Below are positions 9,924 through 19,117 of a stretch of 64,000 bases of DNA, one piece after another. Positions within the stretch are counted from its first letter, which is position 1. Each line of letters begins with the position of its first letter. The notes below the pieces were generated by a model. The model made no database searches and had not been told where the DNA came from. It worked only from the letters and a program-made list of their open reading frames with translations. The position numbers and the translations under genes are program-made. Origin of the DNA: Sulfurospirillum multivorans DSM 12446 (GTDB lineage: Bacteria; Campylobacterota; Campylobacteria; Campylobacterales; Sulfurospirillaceae); contig NZ_CP007201.1 of the NCBI RefSeq assembly GCF_000568815.1, positions 372,001 to 436,000 on the forward strand. Reading direction: 5' to 3'.

Positions 9924-10361
9924 ATGAATAAATGGTTTGTGACACTTTTGGCAAGTTTAGGTTTGATATTAGTGATTTCGGGTTGTTCCTCAAAGTCAGA
10001 ACCCGCAAAAGATCCAAAAGCGGCAATGTATGATTTTAGCAACGAAAAATCATTTGTCGTTTACGGTGAAGGAATTGCGCCCAAAAATACAGTTTCTCCT
10101 GCACAAGCAATAGCCCTTGCAAAACGAGCCGCCATCACAGATGGGTATCGTCAACTTGGAGAGAAGCTGTACGGTGTGAAAATTAATTCAACTGAGACTG
10201 TTCAAGATGCTGCGTTAAAAGACTCTCGTATCACAGCACAAGTCAGCGCACTTGTTAAAGATGCAGCCATAACAGATGCAACCTTTAGAGATGGTCTGTA
10301 CAGCATAAGAATGGAAATTACAATGAGCGCACGTAGGTGGCACGAACTTTTTGCCTATTAA
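9924..10361 (+). CDS. flgP: FlgP-like LPP20-family outer-membrane lipoprotein
   Basis: About 145 residues with a lipoprotein signal (MNKWFVTLLASLGLILVISGCSS; the Cys is the lipidation site) and an LPP20-type domain (AQAIALAKRAAITDGYRQLGEKLYGV). In C. jejuni the gene in this position between gyrA and flgR encodes FlgP, a flagellar basal-disk lipoprotein needed for motility; that transfer rests on gene order plus domain. I chose the ATG at 9924, after AAAGGTG, rather than the upstream TTG, because it begins the signal peptide. Confidence 0.75.
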   Translation: MNKWFVTLLASLGLILVISGCSSKSEPAKDPKAAMYDFSNEKSFVVYGEGIAPKNTVSPAQAIALAKRAAITDGYRQLGEKLYGVKINSTETVQDAALKDSRITAQVSALVKDAAITDATFRDGLYSIRMEITMSARRWHELFAY

Positions 10362-10729
10362 TTTTAGGCACAACACAAGCACTTTTTTGCAGTGATCTTT
10401 TTTGGTTTTCATACAAAATTGTCACTGCAAACAGTATTGTGATTTATGAGCAAAAAAATATTGCTCCTGTCATGATCCCTTTTGAAGGCAAAGCGCAGAA
10501 GTTATGCACACTGCCATTATCAAATACGCAAAATCTTCCAAAAGAGCTGTTTTTGCGAAAACACTTTGATACGATTCTCCCTTGTTTTTATCAGCTCTCC
10601 TCACATCTTCTTGCATGGAACGAACAACATCTCAAATACGGCAATGACAGAATAGAGTTGGTGATCGAGCCGGTACGCTTTACAGTAGACTTTAAAGATG
10701 AATTTGCTACCATAAATGCCATTAGGTAA
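10337..10729 (+). CDS. flgQ: FlgQ-like small exported protein (candidate)
   Basis: 130 residues, GTG start overlapping the end of the FlgP-like gene by 25 nt. The N-terminus (ARTFCLLILGTTQALFCSD) looks like a signal peptide. No domain is recognisable. In C. jejuni the small gene between flgP and flgR is flgQ, required for FlgP stability, so I assign this one by position only. Four scattered cysteines are present. The start is uncertain because no ATG is available near the signal-like segment. Confidence 0.5.
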   Translation: MARTFCLLILGTTQALFCSDLFWFSYKIVTANSIVIYEQKNIAPVMIPFEGKAQKLCTLPLSNTQNLPKELFLRKHFDTILPCFYQLSSHLLAWNEQHLKYGNDRIELVIEPVRFTVDFKDEFATINAIR

Positions 10730-10756
10730 AACTCTTTTTGGCAGGATTGATTCAAA

Positions 10757-11920
10757 ATGCATGTTGCAATTGTAGAAGATGATATAAATATGAGAAAATC
10801 CCTAGAAATCGCTCTAGGTGAGTATGAAGAATTTAAAATTTCTACCTACAAAAGTGCATTGGATGCTCTTAAAAAGATTGATTCAAGTGTTGATTTGATC
10901 GTTACGGACATCAATATGCCAGGCATGGATGGCATTGAGTTTATTAAAAAACTGGATGGGCAGTATGATATTATTGTCATCACAGGCAATGCAACATTGA
11001 GTCGCGCCATTGAGTCCGTGCGTTTGGGTGTCAAAGACTTTTTAACCAAGCCTTTTGAGATCGAAACACTCGTTGAAGCGATCAAGCGACACGATAAAAT
11101 CCGAACCAAAGTTAAAGAGAGTTTTGAAAAGATCGATAGCACCAAAGAAGAAAATGGCGATTTTATAGCCACTTCACCCGAGCTTGAACAAGCACTCACG
11201 ATTGCAAGAAAAGCGGCAAAAACGGATGTCAGTGTTCTTCTTTTAGGTGAAAGTGGTGTGGGTAAAGAGCTTTTTGCCAATTATGTGCATAAAAACTCTC
11301 CACGAGCTAAAAATCCGTTTGTAGCAATCAATATGGCGGCCATTCCTGAAAATCTTTTAGAGAGTGAGCTTTTTGGCTACGAAAAAGGTGCCTTTACTGA
11401 CGCTATTGCGGAGAAAAAGGGCTATTTTGAAGTTGCCAATGGCGGAACGCTTTTCTTGGATGAAATTGGGGAAATGCCGATGATGCTTCAAGCTAAGCTT
11501 TTAAGGGTCATTCAAGAGCGTGTGATGGTGCGTGTGGGTGGCACAAAAGAGTTGCCGATTGATGTGCGTATTGTTTCCGCAACGAATGCCGATATTAAAC
11601 GAAGCATCAAAGAGGGTCAGTTTCGTGAAGACCTGTACTACAGGCTCAATACGATTCCGATTGAAATAGCACCTCTTCGACAACGCAAAGAGGAGATTTT
11701 ACCGATTTGTGAAGTCATTTTAGAGCGTGTGACGAAGAAATATGGTCTGCAAAAACGTTATTTCTCTGGGGAAGCGGTGGAGTCTTTGATGACCTATCGA
11801 TGGCCAGGGAATATAAGGGAGTTGATCTCTGTCGTAGAGCGTGCCGTGATCTTAAGTGATACCGAAGCGATCAGTAAAGAAGATCTCTTTTTAGAGAGTC
11901 GTAATTGGTTTAGTTCGTAA
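10757..11920 (+). CDS. flgR: FlgR-type sigma-54 response regulator lacking a DNA-binding domain
   Basis: Activates sigma-54-dependent flagellar rod, hook and ring genes when phosphorylated by FlgS. The receiver domain has acidic residues near 8-9 and phospho-acceptor Asp51 (TDINMPGMDG). The AAA+ domain has Walker A GESGVGKE (164-171), GAFTDA in place of the usual GAFTGA (211-216), and an arginine-rich sensor region. At 387 residues it ends soon after the AAA+ domain (DLFLESRNWFSS) with no Fis-type helix-turn-helix, as in H. pylori FlgR, which works without binding an enhancer. Confidence 0.88.
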   Translation: MHVAIVEDDINMRKSLEIALGEYEEFKISTYKSALDALKKIDSSVDLIVTDINMPGMDGIEFIKKLDGQYDIIVITGNATLSRAIESVRLGVKDFLTKPFEIETLVEAIKRHDKIRTKVKESFEKIDSTKEENGDFIATSPELEQALTIARKAAKTDVSVLLLGESGVGKELFANYVHKNSPRAKNPFVAINMAAIPENLLESELFGYEKGAFTDAIAEKKGYFEVANGGTLFLDEIGEMPMMLQAKLLRVIQERVMVRVGGTKELPIDVRIVSATNADIKRSIKEGQFREDLYYRLNTIPIEIAPLRQRKEEILPICEVILERVTKKYGLQKRYFSGEAVESLMTYRWPGNIRELISVVERAVILSDTEAISKEDLFLESRNWFSS

Positions 11921-11934
11921 AGATAGCAACACAT

Positions 11935-11985
11935 AGACTTTTTTGATAACTTAATACCAACTCTATTGGGTTATTAAAAAAGTCT
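11935..11985 (+). terminator. Long A/T-rich hairpin after flgR
   Basis: A 16-bp stem with one mismatch: AGACTTTTTTGATAAC (11935-11950) against GTTATTAAAAAAGTCT (11970-11985), enclosing a 19-nt loop that contains a CCAA/TTGG mini-stem. It separates flgR from asd. It has internal T and A runs rather than a classic trailing T tract. Confidence 0.55.
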
Positions 11986-12009
11986 CACATAAAAAATAAG
12001 GTAAGAGAA

Positions 12010-13038
12010 ATGAAAAAGTACAATGTAGCAATCGTTGGAGCTACGGGTGCGGTTGGCGAAGAGCTGTGTAGAGTTTTAGAAGAGGTTGACTTTCCTGTCA
12101 ATAATCTCGTTCCCCTTGCAAGCAGCAAAAGTGCAGGTCTTGAAGTTGAATTCAAAGGTAAAACCTATAAAGTGATTGAGCTTACAGAAAAAGCGTTTGA
12201 TGAGAATGATGTTGAGATCGCATTTTTTAGCGCTGGTGGTGACATCTCAGCGCATTATGCTCCCTTTGCAGCAGAAGCAGGAGCTGTGGTGATTGACAAT
12301 ACCAGCCATTTTAGAATGGATCCCGATGTTCCATTGGTCGTACCTGAGTGTAATCCAGGTGACATTGACCAATGGCAAAACAGAGGTATTATCGCCAATC
12401 CAAACTGTTCAACGATTCAAATGGTACAAGTTTTAAAACCACTCGATGATCTCTTTAACATCACTCGCGTTGATGTCGCAACCTACCAAGCGGTCAGTGG
12501 TGCAGGCAAAAGCGGTATGGAAGAGTTAGTCAATCAAATGCAAGACTTTTTCGCGTTCAAACTGGATCAATGTGAGCCAAAAACATTTGCGCACCAAATT
12601 GCACTCAATGTCATTCCTCATATTGATGTTTTTATGGACAATGACTATACCAAAGAAGAGATGAAAATGGTCAATGAAACTCAAAAAATCTTGGGTAAAA
12701 AAATGGAAATCAGTGCAACATGCGTACGCGTTCCTGTTATGAGAAGTCACTCTGAAGCAATTACGATTCACTTTGAAAAAGATGTTAATTTAGAAAAAGC
12801 CATTGAAGCACTTCAAAATGCAGAAAATGTTGTGGTTTTGGATAACCCCGCTAAAAAAGAGTACCCAATGCCTATCATCTCAACTGATACCAATGAGACT
12901 TACGTGGGAAGAATTCGTAAAGACATCAACCGCGACAACATCCTTCATTTATGGTGTGTTGCCGATCAAATTCGTGTAGGCGCTGCGACCAATGCGATTA
13001 GAATTGCACAAAAATGGATTAAGAGAGAAGAGGCTTAA
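12010..13038 (+). CDS. asd: Aspartate-semialdehyde dehydrogenase
   Basis: Reduces aspartyl phosphate to aspartate semialdehyde for lysine/diaminopimelate, threonine and methionine synthesis. 342 residues. The NADP site is GATGAVGEEL near the start, the catalytic Cys is about residue 133 (NPNCSTIQM), and MRSHSEAITI and RVGAATNAIR follow at the C-terminal side. The ribosome site AAGGTAAGAG precedes the ATG. The stop shares a base with the ATG of the next gene. Confidence 0.96.
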   Translation: MKKYNVAIVGATGAVGEELCRVLEEVDFPVNNLVPLASSKSAGLEVEFKGKTYKVIELTEKAFDENDVEIAFFSAGGDISAHYAPFAAEAGAVVIDNTSHFRMDPDVPLVVPECNPGDIDQWQNRGIIANPNCSTIQMVQVLKPLDDLFNITRVDVATYQAVSGAGKSGMEELVNQMQDFFAFKLDQCEPKTFAHQIALNVIPHIDVFMDNDYTKEEMKMVNETQKILGKKMEISATCVRVPVMRSHSEAITIHFEKDVNLEKAIEALQNAENVVVLDNPAKKEYPMPIISTDTNETYVGRIRKDINRDNILHLWCVADQIRVGAATNAIRIAQKWIKREEA

Positions 13039-13547
13039 TGTTAGAAAAACTTTTTGAGAGAGGGTTATGGTCGACACGACTGATGACTCTCTCAGCGGTG
13101 ATCTTTAGTATTTTAGCAGCCTTTGTACTCTTCTTCTTAGCCAGTGCAGATTTGTATCATGCTGCTGTTTCAACGTATCAGTATTTTTTTATGGGGATTC
13201 ATCCTGCAGATTTTCATGCAGACCTCGTAGCAGAGATTATTGGCGCAGTTGATCTTTATCTCATTGCGCTTGTTCTTTTGATTTTTGGATTTGGTATCTA
13301 TGAGTTATTTATCTCCGATATTGATGTGGCGAAAGATATAGGTGGCGATAAAGTACTGTATGTAAGCTCTTTGGATGAACTGAAAGATAAAATTGCAAAA
13401 GTTATTGTGATGGTATTGATTGTTAACTTTTTCCAACGTGTGCTTCACACAGATTACAAAGGTGCGTTAGAAATGCTCTATTTTGCTTTTTCTATTTTAG
13501 CACTTTCCTTAGGGCTTTATTTTTTACATAAAGGTGGAAAACACTGA
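13038..13547 (+). CDS. yqhA: UPF0114 (YqhA) family membrane protein
   Basis: 169 residues with four predicted membrane helices ([78 protein letters not shown]), matching the UPF0114/YqhA family. The family's role is not established. It overlaps asd by one base and hemE by one base, so it is expressed as the middle gene of asd-yqhA-hemE. Confidence 0.85.
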   Translation: MLEKLFERGLWSTRLMTLSAVIFSILAAFVLFFLASADLYHAAVSTYQYFFMGIHPADFHADLVAEIIGAVDLYLIALVLLIFGFGIYELFISDIDVAKDIGGDKVLYVSSLDELKDKIAKVIVMVLIVNFFQRVLHTDYKGALEMLYFAFSILALSLGLYFLHKGGKH

Positions 13548-14569
13548 TGATTTTTGTTGATGCGTGTTTTGGTAAAAAAACGCCCTATACGCCTGTATGG
13601 ATGATGCGTCAAGCGGGGCGTTATTTACCTGAGTATATGAAAGTACGTGCACAAGCAGGAGACTTTTTGCGTTTATGCAAAGACCCTGAAAAAGCCTGTG
13701 AAGTGACCCTTCAACCTGTGGATATTTTAGGCGTTGATGCGGCTATTTTATTTAGCGATATTTTAGTGGTTCCCTTAGAAATGGGTATGGAGCTTCAGTT
13801 TTTAAAAGGCGAAGGTCCTGTTTTTTCACACCCGATTACTAATCAAGCGGATTTAGACAAACTCAGTGTTGAAAAAGCGATCGATGGCTTAGCATACGTT
13901 TATGAGACGATTAAACTGATTCGCGGAAAATTGGCTGCCGATAAAGCCCTCATTGGTTTTTGTGGCGCTCCTTGGACACTTGCGACGTATATGATCGAAG
14001 GGCAAGGCACTAAGACGTACGCTCTTGTGAAGAAAATGATCTATTCTAATCCTCAATTTATGCATGCCCTTTTGAAAAAAGTCACTGAAGTGCTTAAAGG
14101 CTATATGGAGCGTCAGATTCAAAGTGGTGCGAATGTCGTGATGATCTTTGACTCATGGGCAGCAGCGCTCGAAGAGAGTGCGTATTTTGAATTTAGCTGG
14201 TCCTATATGAAAGAGATAAGTGCGTATTTGAAATCAAAATACCCGCATGTTCCTGTGATTTTATTCCCAAAAGGTATTAGTGGCTATTTGGATAGAATCG
14301 ATGGTGAATTTGATGTTTTTGGCGTGGATTGGTCAACACCGATTGAGCTTGCTAAAGCAAAATTGGGAGGCAAATATGTCCTTCAAGGCAATATGGAACC
14401 CACACGTCTTTACAGCAAAGAAGCGATTGATGAGGGCATTGAGCATATTGTCACGGTTATGAAAAACGAGAGACATATCTTTAACTTAGGGCATGGCATC
14501 TTGCCTGATATTCCTGTCGAGCATGCAAAATACTTCATTAAACAAGTCCAAACTCGCACCAAAATCTAA
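13547..14569 (+). CDS. hemE: Uroporphyrinogen decarboxylase
   Basis: Removes four acetate carboxyls from uroporphyrinogen III to give coproporphyrinogen III in heme synthesis. 340 residues. Signatures are [13 protein letters not shown] near the N-terminus, [13 protein letters not shown], and [16 protein letters not shown]. It starts at the base where yqhA ends. Heme demand in this organism is supported by the diheme cytochrome-like protein at 54755-56644. Confidence 0.96.
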   Translation: MIFVDACFGKKTPYTPVWMMRQAGRYLPEYMKVRAQAGDFLRLCKDPEKACEVTLQPVDILGVDAAILFSDILVVPLEMGMELQFLKGEGPVFSHPITNQADLDKLSVEKAIDGLAYVYETIKLIRGKLAADKALIGFCGAPWTLATYMIEGQGTKTYALVKKMIYSNPQFMHALLKKVTEVLKGYMERQIQSGANVVMIFDSWAAALEESAYFEFSWSYMKEISAYLKSKYPHVPVILFPKGISGYLDRIDGEFDVFGVDWSTPIELAKAKLGGKYVLQGNMEPTRLYSKEAIDEGIEHIVTVMKNERHIFNLGHGILPDIPVEHAKYFIKQVQTRTKI

Positions 14570-14580
14570 CCATTCTGTGC

Positions 14581-15534
14581 TTGGAAAGTCCAAGCACACT
14601 CTTTACATGTAAAGGATTTCCCATCAGTCAAATTATCTTTGGACCCATTACGTCTAGACGTTTTGGGCAATCCCTTGGCATAGACCTTAGTCCCTCTTCC
14701 AAACAGTGCAATTTTGACTGCCTTTACTGCGAACTTAAAGGGGCAAAAACAGTCGATAAAGTGAGCGATGCACCTTTGGTCAAAGAAGTCTTAAATGCGC
14801 TTAGTGAGGCATTGCTCAAACATCAAAACCTTGATGTCATTACGCTGACAGCCAATGGCGAACCGACACTTTATCCTGACCTTGATGCCTTGGTTGATGG
14901 TATCGTAAAGATCAAAAAAGAGACTAAACTGCTGATTCTTTCCAACGGATCAACAATTATGGATCTTTCCATTCAAAACATCCTCTCAAAACTAGACATT
15001 GTCAAACTCTCTTTAGATTGTGTGAGTCCACAATGCTTTAAAAAGCTTGATCGTGCGCATAAAGGTATCGAGATTAGCCAGATTATCGAAGGCATGAAAA
15101 GCTTTAGAACGCGTTATTTGGGTGAATTGGTCATCGAAATTTTAGTCGTTGAAGGGTTAAATGACACCGAAGAGGAGTTTCAAGCTCTGAGTGCAGTTTT
15201 GCATGACATCAAGCCCGATCGCATCGATGTTAGCACGATTGATCGCCCGCCTGCTTATGCGGTGAAAGGGGTGAGTATCGAGCGTTTAGTAGCGCTTTCA
15301 AGCCTTCTTGAAAGCTTACATGTAAACATTGCTTATAAGAAAAATTACATACCACAAAAGCGTCATTTTAGCCGTGAAGAGATACTCGAGCTTCTCAAGC
15401 GCAGACCGCAAAGTTTTGAAGATATCGCTCTGTGTTTTGATGATCAAAGTCTTGAAAATCTCCATCGTTTGGTCGAAGAAAAGCATTTACATGTAAAGAA
15501 TATTGCAGGGGTGAGTTTTTATAAAGTACTCTAG
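14581..15534 (+). CDS. Radical SAM protein (COG0731-like)
   Basis: About 317 residues with IIFGPITSRRFGQSLGIDLSPSSKQCNFDCLYCEL: the CxxxCxxC motif binds the [4Fe-4S] cluster that cleaves S-adenosylmethionine. The FGP.xSRR.GxSLGIDL lead-in is typical of the wyosine-synthase-like COG0731 group, whose bacterial substrate is unknown. The start is uncertain: a TTG at 14581 is used because no ATG precedes the conserved region. Three TTACATGTAA palindromes lie inside, one at the extreme N-terminus read as Phe-Thr-Cys-Lys. It follows hemE, as I recall for C. jejuni. Confidence 0.8.
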   Translation: MESPSTLFTCKGFPISQIIFGPITSRRFGQSLGIDLSPSSKQCNFDCLYCELKGAKTVDKVSDAPLVKEVLNALSEALLKHQNLDVITLTANGEPTLYPDLDALVDGIVKIKKETKLLILSNGSTIMDLSIQNILSKLDIVKLSLDCVSPQCFKKLDRAHKGIEISQIIEGMKSFRTRYLGELVIEILVVEGLNDTEEEFQALSAVLHDIKPDRIDVSTIDRPPAYAVKGVSIERLVALSSLLESLHVNIAYKKNYIPQKRHFSREEILELLKRRPQSFEDIALCFDDQSLENLHRLVEEKHLHVKNIAGVSFYKVL

Positions 15535-15554
15535 TGGGCGATTTTGCCCACTAG
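15531..15554. terminator. Bidirectional hairpin between radical SAM and TRAP genes
   Basis: CTAGTGGGC (15531-15539) and GCCCACTAG (15546-15554) form a perfect 9-bp stem with a 6-nt loop between two convergent genes. It includes the TAG stop of the radical SAM gene. Confidence 0.7.
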
Positions 15555-15557
15555 AAA

Positions 15558-17633
15558 TTATGCAACCAATCGCTGTTGTTTTTTGTACTTGATGCGTTGA
15601 TTAAAATAGATAAATCCATACAGTCCAAGACCAATCACATAAGAGATGTAATGGCTTGGCAATCCAAGTTGTGTAGCCATAATCTTTGGTAACATTAAAA
15701 ATGGAATAACAAGAATCAACCCGATACGTTCAATCGTATTGATCTTCATTAAGATAAAACTTTGCGTGGCTGAGGTAAAGGCAAACATACCGAGTATTGC
15801 TCCTCCAAAAATGAGTGCTATCTCAAACGGATTGGTGATCCACAACCATTTAGACGCGTCGTTTGGATCTTCTGGATCGACACCGCCGATGAGCAGAAGT
15901 TCATTATTGAAGAAGAACATAAACGGTAATATTCCTGTTCGTATATCATAAATAAACGATTGAATACCCGTAACGATAGGATCACTCTTCGCAATCGCCG
16001 CCGAGGCATACGCTGCCATACCTACAGGAGGCGTGTCATCGGCTAAGATACCAAAATAGAAAACAAACATATGCGCTGCAATCGTTGGAATAAGATAACC
16101 ACTGTTGCCTGCTAATTCCATAATAATGGGTGCCGTTAAGGCTGCCATAACGATATAATTTGCGGTGGTTGGAAGCCCCATACCCAACACGAGTGAGACA
16201 AAAGCTGTCATGAAAAGAACGGCTAAGATGTACCCACCTGAGAGATTATCAATCACTTCGGCTAGAACCAATCCAATGCCCGTCAGTGTCACAGACCCTA
16301 CAATAATGCCCGCAACTGCCGTTGCAATGGCAATAGAAACCATATTTTTAGCCCCCATGACCATGCCATTTCCAATATCGGCAAAGCCTTCAGTAATAAG
16401 GGGAAAGGTTATTTTTTCTTTATTCAAAAATGCTTTAAAAGGTTTTTGAACGACCATGATGACCATCAAAAACATAATGGCACTAAAGGCGGCACTTTGT
16501 GCGGATTGTCGTAGGACAATGAGTGTGTAAATCAAGAAAAAGATCGGAATAAGATAGTGAATCCCTCTGATGAAAATAGGCCATGTACGTCCTAGGACAC
16601 TGGGGTCTTCACCTTTGAGACCGTGTTTTTTTGCTTCTAAGTGAACGATGTAAAACAGTGCGGCATAACATGTAAAGGCAGGAATAAAGGCTGCAAAAAC
16701 GATGTCAGTATAATCAAGCCCTAAAAACTCCGCCATAATAAACGCAGCAGCACCCATAATTGGAGGCATGAGTTGACCATTAACCGAAGCGGCTGTCTCA
16801 ACAGCGGCAGCTTTGTGTGCGCTAAAACCAAGGCGTTTCATCAATGGAATCGTAAACGTACCAACGGTGACGGTATTGGCGATGGATGAGCCTGAGATCA
16901 TACCAAACATTCCCGAAGCCGCAACGGCTGCTTTGGCAGGACCTCCATCGTATCTTCCTAAAATGGTGTACGAAACTTTGATGAAGTATTCACCTGCTCC
17001 TGCTTTGTCAAGGAGTGAGCCAAAAAGAACAAATAAAAAGACAAAACTTGCACTAACACCCAGTGGAACACCAAAAATGCCCTCGGTTGTGAGTACCATT
17101 TGCCCCATAATTTTATTGATACTTGCACCTTTGTGCGCGATCATTTCAGGGAGATAAGGACCAAAATAGTCGTAGAGTAAAAAGACAACTGCCGCAAGCA
17201 TCAAAGGTAGACCCATAACCCTTCGCGACGCTTCAAGGACGATAAGAAGTGTTGTAACACCTACGATGATGTCCATCTGTGTCCAAGCACCTGAACGCAT
17301 CGCAAGATCTCTGTAGGCATACCATTGGTATAAAACTGCCGCAATGCCTACAAGCATAATCACAAAATCATACCATGTGATCGTCGATCTTAGTTTTGGG
17401 CTTTTACTAATAGCATGCATCGCAAACGCAAGGGCGATACCAAAGGCTAAGTGAATCGCTCTAACATGAGCACTGTTGCCTGGATCGATGACAATATAAA
17501 GTTGGTATAAAGACCAACAAAAAGCAATGCTTGCGACAAACCAGTATTGCCATGTATTGGTTTCAAAATCTCTATGACCTTCAAATTCGCTGATGAGTTT
17601 CGCATCATCCAGTCGTTCTTCAAGTGTTTTCAC
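15558..17633 (-). CDS. Fused TRAP transporter permease (4TM-12TM, TAXI type)
   Basis: 691 residues, many membrane helices. The small DctQ-like and large DctM-like subunits are fused in one chain, as in TAXI-type TRAP systems. The conserved region ASGMFGMISGSSIANTVTVGTFTIPLMKRLGFSAHKAAAVETAASVNGQLMPPIMGAAAF marks the DctM core, and GMGLPTTANYIVMAALTAP the second half. Driven by an ion gradient, it imports the ligand delivered by the periplasmic protein encoded just upstream (17706-18659). The substrate cannot be read from sequence. Confidence 0.92.
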   Translation of the reverse strand: MKTLEERLDDAKLISEFEGHRDFETNTWQYWFVASIAFCWSLYQLYIVIDPGNSAHVRAIHLAFGIALAFAMHAISKSPKLRSTITWYDFVIMLVGIAAVLYQWYAYRDLAMRSGAWTQMDIIVGVTTLLIVLEASRRVMGLPLMLAAVVFLLYDYFGPYLPEMIAHKGASINKIMGQMVLTTEGIFGVPLGVSASFVFLFVLFGSLLDKAGAGEYFIKVSYTILGRYDGGPAKAAVAASGMFGMISGSSIANTVTVGTFTIPLMKRLGFSAHKAAAVETAASVNGQLMPPIMGAAAFIMAEFLGLDYTDIVFAAFIPAFTCYAALFYIVHLEAKKHGLKGEDPSVLGRTWPIFIRGIHYLIPIFFLIYTLIVLRQSAQSAAFSAIMFLMVIMVVQKPFKAFLNKEKITFPLITEGFADIGNGMVMGAKNMVSIAIATAVAGIIVGSVTLTGIGLVLAEVIDNLSGGYILAVLFMTAFVSLVLGMGLPTTANYIVMAALTAPIIMELAGNSGYLIPTIAAHMFVFYFGILADDTPPVGMAAYASAAIAKSDPIVTGIQSFIYDIRTGILPFMFFFNNELLLIGGVDPEDPNDASKWLWITNPFEIALIFGGAILGMFAFTSATQSFILMKINTIERIGLILVIPFLMLPKIMATQLGLPSHYISYVIGLGLYGFIYFNQRIKYKKQQRLVA

Positions 17634-17655
17634 GCGTAAACCTTTATGTCAATCT

Positions 17656-17690
17656 GTAAGGCTTCTTTTTTCAAAAAGCCTTACATGTAA
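17656..17690. terminator. Hairpin between TAXI receptor and TRAP permease genes
   Basis: GTAAGGCTT (17656-17664) and AAGCCTTAC (17676-17684) form a 9-bp stem. Its right arm merges with a TTACATGTAA palindrome at 17681-17690. In a minus-strand operon this could attenuate or process the message so that receptor exceeds permease, but that is inference. Confidence 0.4.
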
Positions 17691-17705
17691 GAATCGTTTG
17701 GAGTA

Positions 17706-18659
17706 TTATTTAAGCAGACCCGCTTCTTTAAATGCTTTAATCGCACCTGGATGTTGTGGCACGCTTAAGCCCTCAAGTAAGCTCTCTTTGGTAATCGTTT
17801 TGTATGAAGGGTGAAGCTCTTTAAATTTGTCAAAGTTCTCTAAAATCGTTTTGACAACTTGGTAAACCACTTCATCTTTGACTTTGCTGCTGGTCACAAG
17901 AACGGCTTTAACACCAATGCTTGGAACGTCCTTTGGCACACCTTTGTAGTAAGTACCTGAGATGGTGCCTTTGGCATAGTAAGGGTATTTTTTAACCAAC
18001 GCATCAATCGCAGGACCATCGATAGGAACGATGTTGATGTCTACAGAGTTCGCCGCATCTTTGATGTTAGCGGTTGGATGACCTGCAACGAAGAAGTAAC
18101 CATCGATGTGGTTGTCTTGAAGCATCGTTGGACCTTCGGTCGATTTAAGTTCATTGACAAGCGCTAAGTCGGAGCGTTTGATGCCAAGCGCTTCAAAAAT
18201 AACATCAACCGTCATGTTGGTTCCAGAACCTGGTGAGTCTAGGTTGAGCTTTTTACCTTTTAGATCCGCCATCGTTTTGATGCCTGATTTTTGACTGACA
18301 ACAAGGGCTAGAAGTTCTGGATAAATGGCAATCGCACTACGAAGTTCTGGCACAGCCGCGGTACCTTCAAACTTACCTTCGCCTTTAAATGCTTGGTAAG
18401 CCGTATCACTTTGTGAAATACCAAAATCAAGCTCGCCCGCTTTGATCGTATTCACATTGTAAACCGAACCACCTGTGGACTCTACAGAACACCTGATGTT
18501 GGTCTCTTTTTTGTTCTTGTTCACCATCTGACAGATGGCACCACCCGTTGGATAGTACGTTCCTGTAACGCCACCCGTACCAATCGTGATGAACTCTGCT
18601 GCAAACATAGGAACGCTAAACGCTCCAGCCAATACCAAGCTAATAAGTTTCTTATTCAT
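17706..18659 (-). CDS. TAXI-family TRAP solute-binding protein
   Basis: 317 residues with a Sec signal peptide (MNKKLISLVLAGAFSVPMFAA) followed by FITIGTGGVTGTYYPTGGAICQMVN, the hallmark of TAXI periplasmic receptors. It binds the ligand in the periplasm and delivers it to the fused permease encoded next. The ribosome site GGAGTCC lies just upstream of the ATG. Characterised or proposed ligands of the family include glutamate and dicarboxylates; this one is undefined. Confidence 0.92.
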   Translation of the reverse strand: MNKKLISLVLAGAFSVPMFAAEFITIGTGGVTGTYYPTGGAICQMVNKNKKETNIRCSVESTGGSVYNVNTIKAGELDFGISQSDTAYQAFKGEGKFEGTAAVPELRSAIAIYPELLALVVSQKSGIKTMADLKGKKLNLDSPGSGTNMTVDVIFEALGIKRSDLALVNELKSTEGPTMLQDNHIDGYFFVAGHPTANIKDAANSVDINIVPIDGPAIDALVKKYPYYAKGTISGTYYKGVPKDVPSIGVKAVLVTSSKVKDEVVYQVVKTILENFDKFKELHPSYKTITKESLLEGLSVPQHPGAIKAFKEAGLLK

Positions 18660-18805
18660 AGGGACTCCTTAAAATTAAATCTTTTTATCCTACAATGTTT
18701 CTTCTTACCTTTTCTTGAATGAATCAGCACACGCGTGTAAGATTTATGTTATTTTTAAGATTTGTGTGACAAAAAACTTTTTAACCCATTTTATTAAAAT
18801 ACGTC

Positions 18806-18834
18806 TTGACAATAAAGTATTTTTTAACTATAAT
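18806..18834 (+). promoter_or_regulatory. Consensus sigma-70 promoter of tRNA-Asn
   Basis: TTGACA (18806-18811) and TATAAT (18829-18834) are separated by exactly 17 bp and lie 21 bp upstream of the tRNA gene. A full -35 is unusual for this phylum and suits a strong stable-RNA promoter. Confidence 0.85.
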
Positions 18835-18854
18835 TTCGACCTCATTCAAAGTGT

Positions 18855-18929
<75 letters not shown>

Positions 18930-19040
18930 CTCTCTTTTCTAATACAATCTAATAAAGTCTAAAAATTCCCTAAACATCGAGACTATGGCGATTTTGTTCG
19001 TCTATTGAAATCCAGTAAAAACCAATACCATCTACGACAT

Positions 19041-19060
19041 TAATGTACTTTTTAATGTAC
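19041..19060. repeat. 20-bp direct repeat near the left island end
   Basis: TAATGTACTTTTTAATGTAC at 19041-19060 recurs exactly at 38596-38615, about 70 bp inside the right end. Internally it is a tandem TAATGTAC with a TTTT spacer. The position and symmetry fit arm-type binding sites for the integrase or excisionase. A further AGTACATTAAG lies at about 19094. Confidence 0.75.
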
Positions 19061-19117
19061 TTCGGATAAGATTTATAAAAAGCTTCCTAAAAAAGTACAT
19101 TAAGAGATGAGAAAACC

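Noticed and set aside
13547-14569. Antisense frames through hemE, gyrA, lepA and phosphoketolase
   Set aside because: These are the usual shadows of strongly biased coding sequence with no ribosome sites or domains.
16670-16679. AACATGTAAA, GACATGTAAA (36787), CTACATGTAAC (5968) and TACATGTAGA (47371) as further palindrome copies
   Set aside because: Each misses at least one palindrome base; I left them out of the count, although they may be decayed or emerging copies.
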